Assembly (NCBI GenBank): GCA_020061125.1
Contig: JAGUYV010000343.1
Span: 1-13,835, forward strand
DNA from: a bacterium
Lineage (GTDB): Bacteria > UBP15 > UBA6099 > DSWB01
Reading direction: 5' to 3'
DNA: 13,835 nucleotides
Shown: positions 7,401 to 13,835 of the stretch, piece after piece
How the letters are laid out: every line of letters begins with the position of its first letter
How positions within the stretch are numbered: position 1 is the stretch's first letter
Notes under the pieces: generated by a model
Databases searched by the model: none
What the model was told of the DNA's origin: nothing
What the model saw: the letters and a program-made list of their open reading frames with translations, nothing else
Made by a program: the position numbers and the translations under genes

Positions 7401-10400
7401 TTGGACAGGATGAACCCGTTGATCATGGCCACGGCCTGGTTGGTGAGCAGGTATCCGGGCCGGGCCGCTGTGTTGACTACCGCGCGGTAGTAAATGGTCA
7501 CGGAATCGCCGGCGGAGCCTGCGGCCTGGAGCTGGCCTGCGGGGAGCAGAAGCGTGCCTCCCGCGGACTGTTCCACGGCCACGGACGCGCCGTCCGAAGT
7601 CACGGCCGAACCCTTGTGGAATGTCAGGCCCGGAGGCAGGATGTCGCGCACCGTGACGGGTGTGGAGGCGTCCGTGGGCGTGGCGCTCAAGTTGCGCACG
7701 GTGATGGTGTAGGTCACGAAATCGCCTGTCATGGCCGCATCTTTGTTCGCGGATTTTTCCAGGGACAGGGGAGTGCGCAGACCGCGCGGGGTGAGGGGCA
7801 CGCGCATGCCGATGGGCTGGTTCGCCAGATCCACGCGGAACACCTGCCCGGTGTACGGCTCCTGGATGCCGGCCCAGGACGCGGAGCTTCGGCCCACGGG
7901 TTCATAGAGCGCGGCCAACCCCGGAGTGGTGTCAAAGGACACTGTGATGTAATAGAACCCGGCGTTGAGGTCGCTGCCCGCGCTGCTGCCTATAAATTCG
8001 AAGCCGCCGGACACGCCCGAGGCGCCGCTCAACTGCGGATTGGTCTGCGTGCTTCCGGGGTTGTGCGTGTAATTGGCGAACGGGCCGGCCACGGCCGCGC
8101 CGGATTCATGGAACAGGGTCACATCCGCGCCCGCGATGCGCGCTCCGGTGAGCGCGTCGTACACGAAGCCCGCGGGGTCGAGCACGATAATGAAGGTGCG
8201 CACGCCGCGCGCGTCGGGAGAGAGGTTTTCGATGTCGGACAGGGCGAACGCCTCGCTGGCCGAATACGGGAATCCCTGATACGGCTCCTTGATGACGATG
8301 CGGTAATCCGCGCCGGTCTTCATGTGGCCGATGAATTCGGTGGGAATGTTGCCCGCGGCGGTGGTGGTGTAGTTGAGGGCCTTGCCCGTGAGCTTGCCGT
8401 CCGCGCCGTATTCGAGGATGGCGATGGGGTGCGAGGGCAGGGGTTGGGCCGCGTATGCGCCCGAGGCCGTGAGCACATTCACGCTGATGCGCAGCTCGTC
8501 GTTGGTGATCAGGGTCTGTTTGGTGATGGTCACATTGAGCGCGCCGCTGGACTGGATGGCGTCTATGTAACTTGTGGTGACCACATCATTGTAGAGCACG
8601 CAGAGGGTTCCGGAGTTGATGCCGTCCGAGGCGCTGCATTCTGCGGTGTCCAGGCGGCCGCGGAAGATGCCGGTGCCGGGCGCGGTTTCCACCAGTGTGC
8701 GCACCTCGCTGTCACCGTTGCGCGGGTTGGTGACCACAACGGTCACGGTGTCGCTCGTGGCCGCATCCAGGTAGGTCTCGAAGTCGTCCACATCGAGGAT
8801 GATGGCGAAGCCGAACACCGTGCGTTCGCTCACGGTCAGAACCGCGGTGTTGCCCACATTGGCCACCACGAAGGTCACGGAGGTGTTTACCGTGTGGCCT
8901 GCGCCGTCGTCCGCAGTGACGGTGAGGGTGTTGCTTCCCTGATTGAAAGTCACGGGCGGGAAGGTGTAATTGCCTCCGGCGTCTGCAATGACTGTGATGG
9001 TCTGGCCCGTCTGGGGGTCCGTGATGGTCACGGTCGCTCCAGGGGTTGTTGTGCCGGACACGGTCTGTTCGGGATTCTGGACCACGCCGCCCTCGGGCGG
9101 GGTCACGATGGTCAGAGGCACGAACGGGTCGTAGTACAGCGTGTGCTGGTGCGAGGTGGAATTGCCCACCGGGTCTATGGCCACGAAGGTGATGTAATTC
9201 ACGCCCGGCACCAGGTCAACGCTTGTGAAAGTGAAGTTGCCGCTGGCGTCCGCGACCACGGAAATCTGAAGGTCCGTGGCCGGCTCGAGGATGGTGATGG
9301 TGGCGCCGGGGTCGCTCTGGCCGGTAATGTCCAGCGTGACCGTGTTCACCACACTGTTGTTCGGGGGCAGGCTCACGGACAGGCGCACGGTGGCGTCCAC
9401 GGTAATAGTATCCGCGTCTACGGCCGCGTTGCCGTTCTGGTCCGTGCTCGTGGTGGTGATGAGATAGGTTCCGTCGGAGAAGAAAATGTCGTCGAACAGA
9501 TAGGTTCCGGCGTTGTCCGCGATGGCGGAAAAGGCCTGGCCGGACTGCGGATGGGTCATGGTGACCGTGCTGTTGGGATTGGTTGAACCGGTGATGTCCA
9601 CCAGCGACGAGGTGATGAGACCGCTTGTGAGCAGGATGTTGAAATTGCTGGAATCAATGGTGAATGCCACGCTGGCCACGGCCGTATTGCCTGCGGGATC
9701 GGTTCCATTGACCGTGACCGTGTGCGGCCCCTGGGTGAAGAGCAGGGTTCCGAAAGAGTAGTTGCCCGCGGCGTCCGCCGTTGTGGTGAGGGGCGCGTTG
9801 GAAATCGGGTCCGTGGTCGTGAGCGTGGCCAGGGGGTCGGTGACGCCTGATACGGCATGGCTCGGGCTGCTGTAAGTTGCGCCGTTGGTGATGCTGGTGA
9901 TGTTCAGAGTGATGTCCGGGTCCACTGTGATGGACGGGCTGGTTGTGGCCAGGTTGCCCGCGGGATCCGTGGAGGTGAACTGGAGCGTGTTCACGCCCGC
10001 AATGAATGTAACGGACGGGAAAGAGAACCCGCCCGCGCTGTTGGCCGTGGTGGTGAGGGTTGCGCCCGTTCCGGGTTCCACGAGTGTGACCGTGCTGTCC
10101 GGGTCCGTTGTCCCCGTGACCGTGGCGGCAAGCGTGGTGATGGTGCTTCCGGGCAGAGGCGAGGTCATGGTGATGCTGTTTTGCGTGTCCACGATGAGGC
10201 TGCCCGCGGCCGCGGCACGGTTGCCCGCCGGGTCCGTGGACTGCACCGCGAACACGGTTGCGCCTTCGGGGAAAGTCACGCCCGTGAATGTGTAGTTTCC
10301 TGCGATATCCGCGGTTACGCTCAAAGTCACACCCGAAATTGGATGGACCATGGTGACAGTGCTCATGGGGTCCGTGGTTCCGGTGACATTGTGCGTGGCG

Positions 10401-13381
10401 GCATTGGACCGGCCGGCCGGCCCGGTGATGGTGACGGCGTTGGTGTCGTCCACGATAGCCGTGGCCGCGGATGCGGTTCCGGTTCCGCCCGATGCGGTGA
10501 GCGCATCGCTGTACGAGAAGGAAACGGACTGGCCGTGCCTGACCGTGAACACGCCGTCGCTGTTCGCGCCCGTGCCTGCGCCGTAGGCCGTGCTGATGAC
10601 AGCGGCGAAGCGGCCTGTGTCCGGCCCGGTTTCGGAAAGGGTCACGGTTTCGGTTTCACCGGTGGACACATTCGTGAGTGTGAGGGTGAGCGTCTGCCTG
10701 GTTCCGGGGTGCGTGTTCAGATCCGCGTCCCGGACCACGATGGAGAAGGTCTGGCCGGGGTTGATCTGGGCATCCGCAGAGGCCGTGCCCGTGGCGCCTC
10801 CGGTGATGGTCGAGGCTGCGGACACCGTGGCGGTTCCGCCCGGCGCGGTGAGGGCGTCATTGTATGTTACGGAGATGGCTTGGCCGGACTGGGCGTTGAA
10901 CGAGCCGTCGTTGTTAGCGCCCGCGGCCGCGCCAAACGCGGTGTTCACGCTTGCGGTGAAAATGCCCGTGTTCGGGCCGGTTTCCGTGAAGGTGAGAGCC
11001 TCGGATTCTCCGGTGACCGTGTTTACGGCCGTGAGGGACAAGGTTTGAACCGTGGCCCCGGAGGTGTTCAGGTCCGTGTCCGCGAGGGTGAAGGTAATGG
11101 TCTGGCCGGGAATGAGCGTGGCGGGAGAAGCGGACAGTGTGCCCGTGCCGCCGCCTGTCACGGCCGTAGCCGCGGTGAGCGTGCCCGAGCCGCCCGCACC
11201 CGTGAGCGCGTCGAAATATGTGGCGGTGATGGTGTCCCCGGCCTGGGCGTTAAAGGATCCATTATTATTTGCGCCGGCCGAGCCGCCGAACGCCGTGGGT
11301 ACGGACGCTGTGAAGACCCCGGTGTTGGCGCCGGTTTCCGTGAGGGTCACGGTTTCGGTTTCACCGGTGCTGCTGGTGAGGGTAATGGCAACGGTGTCCG
11401 CTGCCGCGGGGTTTGCGTTCAGGTCGGAATCCACCAGGGTTACGGCGATGGCCTGGCCGGGGAGAATCGAAACCGTGGAAGACAGAACGGCCGTGCCTCC
11501 GCCCGAAACGATCGTTGTGGCGGTCACCGTGGCCGTGGTTCCGGATACTGTGAGCGCATCGTTGTAAGTGGTCGTGAGCTGGTCGCCGGACTGGCAGTTC
11601 ATGCTTCCGCTATTGTTCGCGCCCGCCGCAGCGTTGAAGACTGTGGGTAGCGTGCTCGTGAAGACTCCGGTGTTGGCGCCGGTTTCGGTGTAGGTCAGCA
11701 GTTCGGATTCGCCCGTGCGGCTGTTCACGGTCGTGAGGGTTGCGGTCTGGGCCGTGGCCGGGTTGGTGTTCAAATCGTTGTCCGTGAGCGTGAGGGTCAC
11801 GGCTGCGCCGGGGTTGATGGACGCGGGCAGAGATGTGAGCGTGCCCGAGACTCCGGAAGTGACTGCGGTGTCGGCGGTGACCGTGGCGGGGTTGCCCGCG
11901 TTGTTGACCGCATCGTTGTAAGTGGCGCGCACGGTGTCGCCGCCCTGCACGACGAGGTTTCCGTCATTGTTCGGGCCAGCGGTTGAACCAAAAATCGTGG
12001 CCAGAACAGCCGTGAAAACGCCGGTGTTGGGGCCGGTTTCCGTGAGCGTGAGGGTTTCTGACTCGCCCGTGGCCTGGTTGATGACGGCGATGGAATGCGT
12101 TTGCGCGGCCGCGGCGTTAGTGTTCAGATCCTGGTCCGTGACCGTGACGGTGATGGATTGGCCTGGCGTGATATTGGGCGTGGCCGTGATGATTCCCGTG
12201 TTGGCCGGGGCAACATTGGGCGTGGCCACAGCCACGGAAATGGCGGTTGTGTTGTTGGCGATGTTGCTGTGGAAATTGAAGGGGTACATGGTTCCGGTGC
12301 CGTCGCCGGGGTCCAGAGGCACCTGGTCGCCGGACACGGTCGCGCCGGTATTGATCGTGATGGCGGCGCCTTCCTGGGCCTTGGTTGGGGTGACCGGGAC
12401 CAGCACTTCGAGAAATGTGCTGCTGTCCGCGGCGGGCGGAGCGTTCAGAGCGCCGTCCTGAAGCACGCCGATGTTCCAGGTGAGATTGCCCGCGGCGGTG
12501 ATGGAAGCGCTGCCGAGCGAAGGTGCGGCGGCAATGGTTGAACCGGCGGGGAAAGCGTCCGTGACGAGCACATCGTACATGGGTCCGCCCAGGGCCGTGA
12601 GGGTCGGGTTGCTCACGTCAATGCGCACGCGGTACACCGTGGTGTAGCCCACGCGCGGCGGGTCGAACCCGGACTCCAACGATGAAACCTTGTTGATTGC
12701 CAGGTCTCCGGCGTTGAAGATGAAGGCCAGGTCCGAGTAATCAATGCTGGTGGCCCAATTCGGAGTGGCGGGGTCCTCGTCCGCGCGCAGCCAGAAGTGC
12801 TCGGTATCGCCCGGAGCGAGCAGGGCGGTGTTCAGGGAAAGGCGTTTGGCGCCCCACCAGTTGTTGTTGCCCTCGACCCAGCCCAGGTTCACGGCGCCGG
12901 GGTTGCCCGCATTGCTGAAAGCGATTCCCGTGCCCCCGGCGTAGCCGACGCTGTCCCAGTACAGGGTATCGTGCTCGTTGCTCACCGGATAATCAATATC
13001 CCAGATCACGGGAAAGAGCTCCGCGGCCAGCAGGGCGATGAACACCTCGTCCGTATCAATGTCTATGGTCCCGTCGCTGGGTTGCGACAGATCGAATGTG
13101 TGCGTCCACTGGATGGGGTTGGTCGCGTCCACGCGGTAGGTGTATTTGTTGAACCAGAAGACCGGGTCGTTGCCCAGGTTGTTCATGGAGCCGTTGGTGA
13201 GGTTGTTGAAGTCGAGCTGGCGCTGGCCTGTGCGGTCAATATAGATTTCCGCGGCGCGCGCCTGAAGCGGCATGAGTGCAGGAGTGAGAGCGGCGAAGAT
13301 GAGGACAAAACAGGACAGAAACCGTTGTGCGGCGATGCGCGCCCCGGAGAGCCGCGTTGGCGATCCCGTTTTTCTGTCCAT
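4427..13381 (-). CDS. Giant multidomain outer-membrane protein (DUF11, tandem repeats, SdrD-B-like domain, C-terminal beta-barrel)
   Basis: The 2,984-residue protein starts with a Sec signal peptide: basic stretch 1-20, hydrophobic core about 21-39, likely cut after ARA at 41-43. Then follow a domain of unknown type (about 44-225), a DUF11-like domain (226-385), five 117-residue repeats (391-976), six Ig-like repeats (977-1508), a degenerate copy of the first repeat (about 1512-1622), a carboxypeptidase-regulatory-like domain (about 1735-1865), a DUF11 domain (1871-2002), an SdrD-B-like domain with DRNGNGRHDNGE (2020-2031), and about 860 residues ending in beta-strands and LKLQGKF. The terminal Phe is the usual outer-membrane barrel assembly signal. 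Inferred role: a surface or adhesion-related barrel protein with a long stalk; substrate unknown. VPGSEFVTVEIRD (2305-2317) recalls a motif I associate with other large barrel proteins of this style. The start is supported by the signal peptide; the ribosome site is weak (AGG close to ATG). Confidence 0.88.
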   Translation of the reverse strand: MDRKTGSPTRLSGARIAAQRFLSCFVLIFAALTPALMPLQARAAEIYIDRTGQRQLDFNNLTNGSMNNLGNDPVFWFNKYTYRVDATNPIQWTHTFDLSQPSDGTIDIDTDEVFIALLAAELFPVIWDIDYPVSNEHDTLYWDSVGYAGGTGIAFSNAGNPGAVNLGWVEGNNNWWGAKRLSLNTALLAPGDTEHFWLRADEDPATPNWATSIDYSDLAFIFNAGDLAINKVSSLESGFDPPRVGYTTVYRVRIDVSNPTLTALGGPMYDVLVTDAFPAGSTIAAAPSLGSASITAAGNLTWNIGVLQDGALNAPPAADSSTFLEVLVPVTPTKAQEGAAITINTGATVSGDQVPLDPGDGTGTMYPFNFHSNIANNTTAISVAVATPNVAPANTGIITATPNITPGQSITVTVTDQDLNTNAAAAQTHSIAVINQATGESETLTLTETGPNTGVFTAVLATIFGSTAGPNNDGNLVVQGGDTVRATYNDAVNNAGNPATVTADTAVTSGVSGTLTSLPASINPGAAVTLTLTDNDLNTNPATAQTATLTTVNSRTGESELLTYTETGANTGVFTSTLPTVFNAAAGANNSGSMNCQSGDQLTTTYNDALTVSGTTATVTATTIVSGGGTAVLSSTVSILPGQAIAVTLVDSDLNANPAAADTVAITLTSSTGETETVTLTETGANTGVFTASVPTAFGGSAGANNNGSFNAQAGDTITATYFDALTGAGGSGTLTAATAVTGGGTGTLSASPATLIPGQTITFTLADTDLNTSGATVQTLSLTAVNTVTGESEALTFTETGPNTGIFTASVNTAFGAAAGANNDGSFNAQSGQAISVTYNDALTAPGGTATVSAASTITGGATGTASADAQINPGQTFSIVVRDADLNTHPGTRQTLTLTLTNVSTGETETVTLSETGPDTGRFAAVISTAYGAGTGANSDGVFTVRHGQSVSFSYSDALTASGGTGTASAATAIVDDTNAVTITGPAGRSNAATHNVTGTTDPMSTVTMVHPISGVTLSVTADIAGNYTFTGVTFPEGATVFAVQSTDPAGNRAAAAGSLIVDTQNSITMTSPLPGSTITTLAATVTGTTDPDSTVTLVEPGTGATLTTTANSAGGFSFPSVTFIAGVNTLQFTSTDPAGNLATTSPSITVDPDITLNITSITNGATYSSPSHAVSGVTDPLATLTTTDPISNAPLTTTADAAGNYSFGTLLFTQGPHTVTVNGTDPAGNTAVASVAFTIDSSNFNILLTSGLITSSLVDITGSTNPNSTVTMTHPQSGQAFSAIADNAGTYLFDDIFFSDGTYLITTTSTDQNGNAAVDADTITVDATVRLSVSLPPNNSVVNTVTLDITGQSDPGATITILEPATDLQISVVADASGNFTFTSVDLVPGVNYITFVAIDPVGNSTSHQHTLYYDPFVPLTIVTPPEGGVVQNPEQTVSGTTTPGATVTITDPQTGQTITVIADAGGNYTFPPVTFNQGSNTLTVTADDGAGHTVNTSVTFVVANVGNTAVLTVSERTVFGFAIILDVDDFETYLDAATSDTVTVVVTNPRNGDSEVRTLVETAPGTGIFRGRLDTAECSASDGINSGTLCVLYNDVVTTSYIDAIQSSGALNVTITKQTLITNDELRISVNVLTASGAYAAQPLPSHPIAILEYGADGKLTGKALNYTTTAAGNIPTEFIGHMKTGADYRIVIKEPYQGFPYSASEAFALSDIENLSPDARGVRTFIIVLDPAGFVYDALTGARIAGADVTLFHESGAAVAGPFANYTHNPGSTQTNPQLSGASGVSGGFEFIGSSAGSDLNAGFYYITVSFDTTPGLAALYEPVGRSSASWAGIQEPYTGQVFRVDLANQPIGMRVPLTPRGLRTPLSLEKSANKDAAMTGDFVTYTITVRNLSATPTDASTPVTVRDILPPGLTFHKGSAVTSDGASVAVEQSAGGTLLLPAGQLQAAGSAGDSVTIYYRAVVNTAARPGYLLTNQAVAMINGFILSNTDRATVRVVQDPIFDRATLIGKVFEDRNGNGRHDNGEPGLPGAAVIMDDGTFVTTDSEGKYSVPGAAPGPALGGARVVKIVSRTLPASAALTTPESLFVTLTPGGMDRANFGVRLNAGEPGAPSRSKDRPIFLAMFDATMGEGKDGAGPRPYIDEFPAGHAARGRVAWFYSGSPRPNLLLTSAYDSAKDRTYDMFPDRDTDLFYPTYGDGSTVQHLTQTQGKFFLDARTPSSQLLIGNYAAHFADTDLAGVRRALSGVKYEYNKMRAGDENAPPAGDRALVFTSKHKQLHARTQFRSTGGSHYYLAHSRIVPGSEFVTVEIRDALAEDRVLARRALTRDTDYEMDNISGALRLMNPVARFADGHALNNPGIMGGDPVWITVEYTYDAQQSETGTLGARWQHFTSAIPGLGLGATYLQENTDGRDRSLRGFDLRAGRAFKAEWASSVSEGIPWMASLDGGRSFSTLGAIGGQFGDAVKVDASAAGSHELVWNNTYYSVDPDFSGAFNERGIRRWISDLRFTLGATDYKLDYTRSSALGGASAAARYFAGGSHASVFRAGASKPLKNGRLELEFLRRDHDAPDVSTGLQPGVTSTLAARYERRLTERISIALRQQVTTSERDDHRTAVELAYAMRGDFVFKAGFSAGTLGTGARLGFEKTGKNGGRAYFDVTTGYDPETHGTRTGTAAGLSGPVSENTTAYVEHESVSRDSEHIARRSIGVNHSYDADGGFEFTLGLERSEDRSSLQGGYFTNSASMRASYAPDSSDTRLSAAAEYRTQRGAIQKVFHGYHFLAKGTFWADLHTFAEYSYQTGDDQAASRTDSKFVKVLFGMAWRPDHNDRLNLISRIGRIREMRSATLNDAFNPDTISVVASIEGLYELLPSLTLHQKLASKTIRERGMNPVPDARSRTTLRITGFTWKPGKSWDLRAEYRSQRQPTHLNRRDGVAIETGFTFDDKIRIGIGYNMSSHSDDEFTSNSFSHRGTYLKLQGKF
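8858..10453 (-). repeat. Six tandem Ig-like repeats of about 89 codons inside the giant gene
   Basis: The array covers residues 977-1508. Each unit carries a G-x-T/S-D/N-P-x-(S/A)-T-(V/I/L)-T core, followed by a GNYTF-like strand and a (T/A)DPAGN-like turn. The (T/S)DP-type motif falls at residues 1003, 1092, 1181, 1267, 1356 and 1445, a spacing of 89, 89, 86, 89 and 89. This is the pattern of bacterial Ig-like stalk domains of surface proteins. The units differ clearly in sequence, so the array is not a very recent expansion. Confidence 0.85.
10454..12211 (-). repeat. Five tandem 117-codon repeats with DxDLN motif inside the giant gene
   Basis: The array covers residues 391-976. Each unit contains, in order, PGQ/PGA, a D-x-D-L-N motif, GE(S/T)E, (T/S)ETGxxTGxF, GxNxxGxF/L-like and a YxDA motif. 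The DLN motif lies at residues 418, 536, 653, 770 and 887, a period of 118, 117, 117 and 117 residues (about 351 nt). The acidic D-x-D-L-N turn could bind calcium, as in many exported beta-sandwich repeats, but that is inference. An exact 27-nt match between units 3 and 5 (11343-11369 and 10638-10664) shows similarity also at DNA level. Confidence 0.9.
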
Positions 13382-13427
13382 GGCCTGTTACGTCTCTTAG
13401 TGAATAGTAATCCTTAGGCGCTTGTTC

Positions 13428-13456
13428 ATTATATACCCAAAAGGGTGCGCATTAAA
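13428..13456 (-). promoter_or_regulatory. Probable sigma70-type promoter of the giant gene
   Basis: Read on the - strand, a perfect TATAAT (13433 down to 13428) is preceded by a 17-nt spacer and a TTTAAT hexamer (13456 down to 13451), a weak -35. Transcription would begin near 13421, giving a leader of about 40 nt before the ATG at 13381. The region is AT-rich relative to the gene, as expected. Confidence 0.6.
13435..13446. promoter_or_regulatory. Inverted repeat in the promoter spacer, candidate operator
   Basis: ACCC and GGGT arms separated by four bases (ACCCAAAAGGGT on +) sit between the -35 and -10 hexamers of the giant gene promoter. A repressor bound there would block RNA polymerase. 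No known operator consensus is recognised, and a 4-bp arm can arise by chance. Confidence 0.3.
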
Positions 13457-13521
13457 AGTAAAAATCCAAATTGTTGCATTCAGTTCAAAAGAAAAAGCGG
13501 CATTACACAAAGATTATTTTG

Positions 13522-13564
13522 CGCAGAAGGGTTGCTGTTAAGGGAATCTGCGAGCCTGTAGGCT
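13522..13564 (-). terminator. Inverted repeats just after the SUMF1-like gene, possible weak terminator
   Basis: Two dyads follow the stop codon on the - strand: AGCC/GGCT with a 4-nt TACA loop (13564-13553), which touches the stop codon, and CGCAGA/TCTGCG (13552-13547 with 13527-13522) with a loop of about 19 nt. Neither is followed by a clear U-run in the transcript, so termination is uncertain. Confidence 0.25.
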
Positions 13565-13835
13565 TACTTCACACACCGGAAGGAGATGTCGTTGCTGGCG
13601 CTGTTCGGGAATTTGACGCTGCGGTATGTTGCGCGCAGGTACAGGGTGTTGTGGTGCCAGGAGCCGCCGCGGATGACCTTGTAGGTTCCGGAGGCCGGGC
13701 CGGTGGGGTTGGAGTCCGGGCTGGCTGCGTAGTAAGCGCCATCGTACCAGTCGCGGGTCCATTCCAGGGTGTTGCCGGCCATGTCCATAGCGCCGTAGGG
13801 GCTTGCGCCCGCCGTGAGGCTGCCTGCGGGCGAGG
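13564..13835 (-). CDS. SUMF1 / formylglycine-generating-enzyme-like domain protein, C-terminal part (partial)
   Basis: The gene enters from the right edge and ends with TAA at 13564-13566, leaving 90 codons in view. The sequence reads SPYGAMDMAGNTLEWTRDWYDG, then NPTGPASGTYKVIRGGSWHH, and ends ISFRCVK. SPYG-x-x-DMAGN-x-x-EW, NP-GP-x-G, RGGSW and FRC are the standard C-terminal signatures of the family, which has a C-type-lectin-like fold. True formylglycine-generating enzymes carry a catalytic cysteine pair shortly after GGS. Here the aligned positions are His and Leu, so sulfatase activation is unlikely, and a binding or structural role, or another chemistry, is more probable. The N-terminus, and hence export signals or extra domains, is outside the window. 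It is co-directional with the giant gene, 182 nt upstream, but that gene seems to have its own promoter. Confidence 0.88.
   Translation of the reverse strand, partial: SPAGSLTAGASPYGAMDMAGNTLEWTRDWYDGAYYAASPDSNPTGPASGTYKVIRGGSWHHNTLYLRATYRSVKFPNSASNDISFRCVK

Noticed and set aside
6674-9586. 970-codon open frame on the + strand, antisense to the giant gene
   Set aside because: Its translation is a low-complexity mix of Gly, Arg, His, Val and Ala with no domain, and it lies wholly opposite a frame with signal peptide, ordered repeats and a barrel. High GC with biased codons commonly leaves antisense frames open.
9857-11650. 597-codon open frame on the + strand, antisense to the repeat arrays
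   Set aside because: It is a mirror of the repeats on the other strand, rich in Gly/Arg/Val, with no start context or recognisable fold.

Overview
The window looks like chromosomal DNA from a GC-rich, motile, diderm (Gram-negative) bacterium. The coding DNA is strongly biased to G or C in third codon positions. There is a chemotaxis methylesterase/methyltransferase pair, and a giant exported protein that ends in an outer-membrane beta-barrel with a C-terminal phenylalanine. A lineage among the former deltaproteobacteria would fit, but this is an inference from gene content and style, not proven by any marker gene here.

Left part (1-2784, + strand): the last 40 codons of cheB, then cheR 5 nt after the cheB stop, then, after a 97-nt gap, a thiamine-diphosphate enzyme of the acetolactate synthase family with a textbook ribosome binding site. 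CheB and CheR act as the opposing demethylating and methylating enzymes of chemoreceptor adaptation. The acetolactate synthase is probably a separate transcription unit; no small regulatory subunit gene lies beside it.

Middle (about 2785-4426): first a short stretch that still reads like coding DNA (about 2875-3055) but has no start, probably a gene remnant, ending in a hairpin. Then comes about 1.37 kb with no credible gene, falling from mixed composition to roughly 25-35% GC. It separates two convergent units.

Right part (4427-13835, - strand): one gene of 2,984 codons fills about 9 kb. It encodes a Sec-exported protein with an N-terminal domain, a DUF11-like domain, five tandem 117-residue repeats, six tandem Ig-like repeats of about 89 residues, a displaced degenerate copy of the first repeat type, a carboxypeptidase-regulatory-like domain, a second DUF11 domain, an SdrD-B-like calcium-binding domain and a C-terminal outer-membrane barrel. 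It is preceded by a consensus -10 promoter with an inverted repeat in its spacer. Upstream on the same strand, and cut by the window edge, is the C-terminal part of a formylglycine-generating-enzyme/sulfatase-modifying-factor-like (SUMF1) protein that lacks the catalytic cysteine pair. Its C-terminal C-type-lectin-like loop lines up without gaps with the variable regions of diversity-generating retroelement targets. This is the most speculative lead in the window, since no reverse transcriptase or template repeat is visible here.
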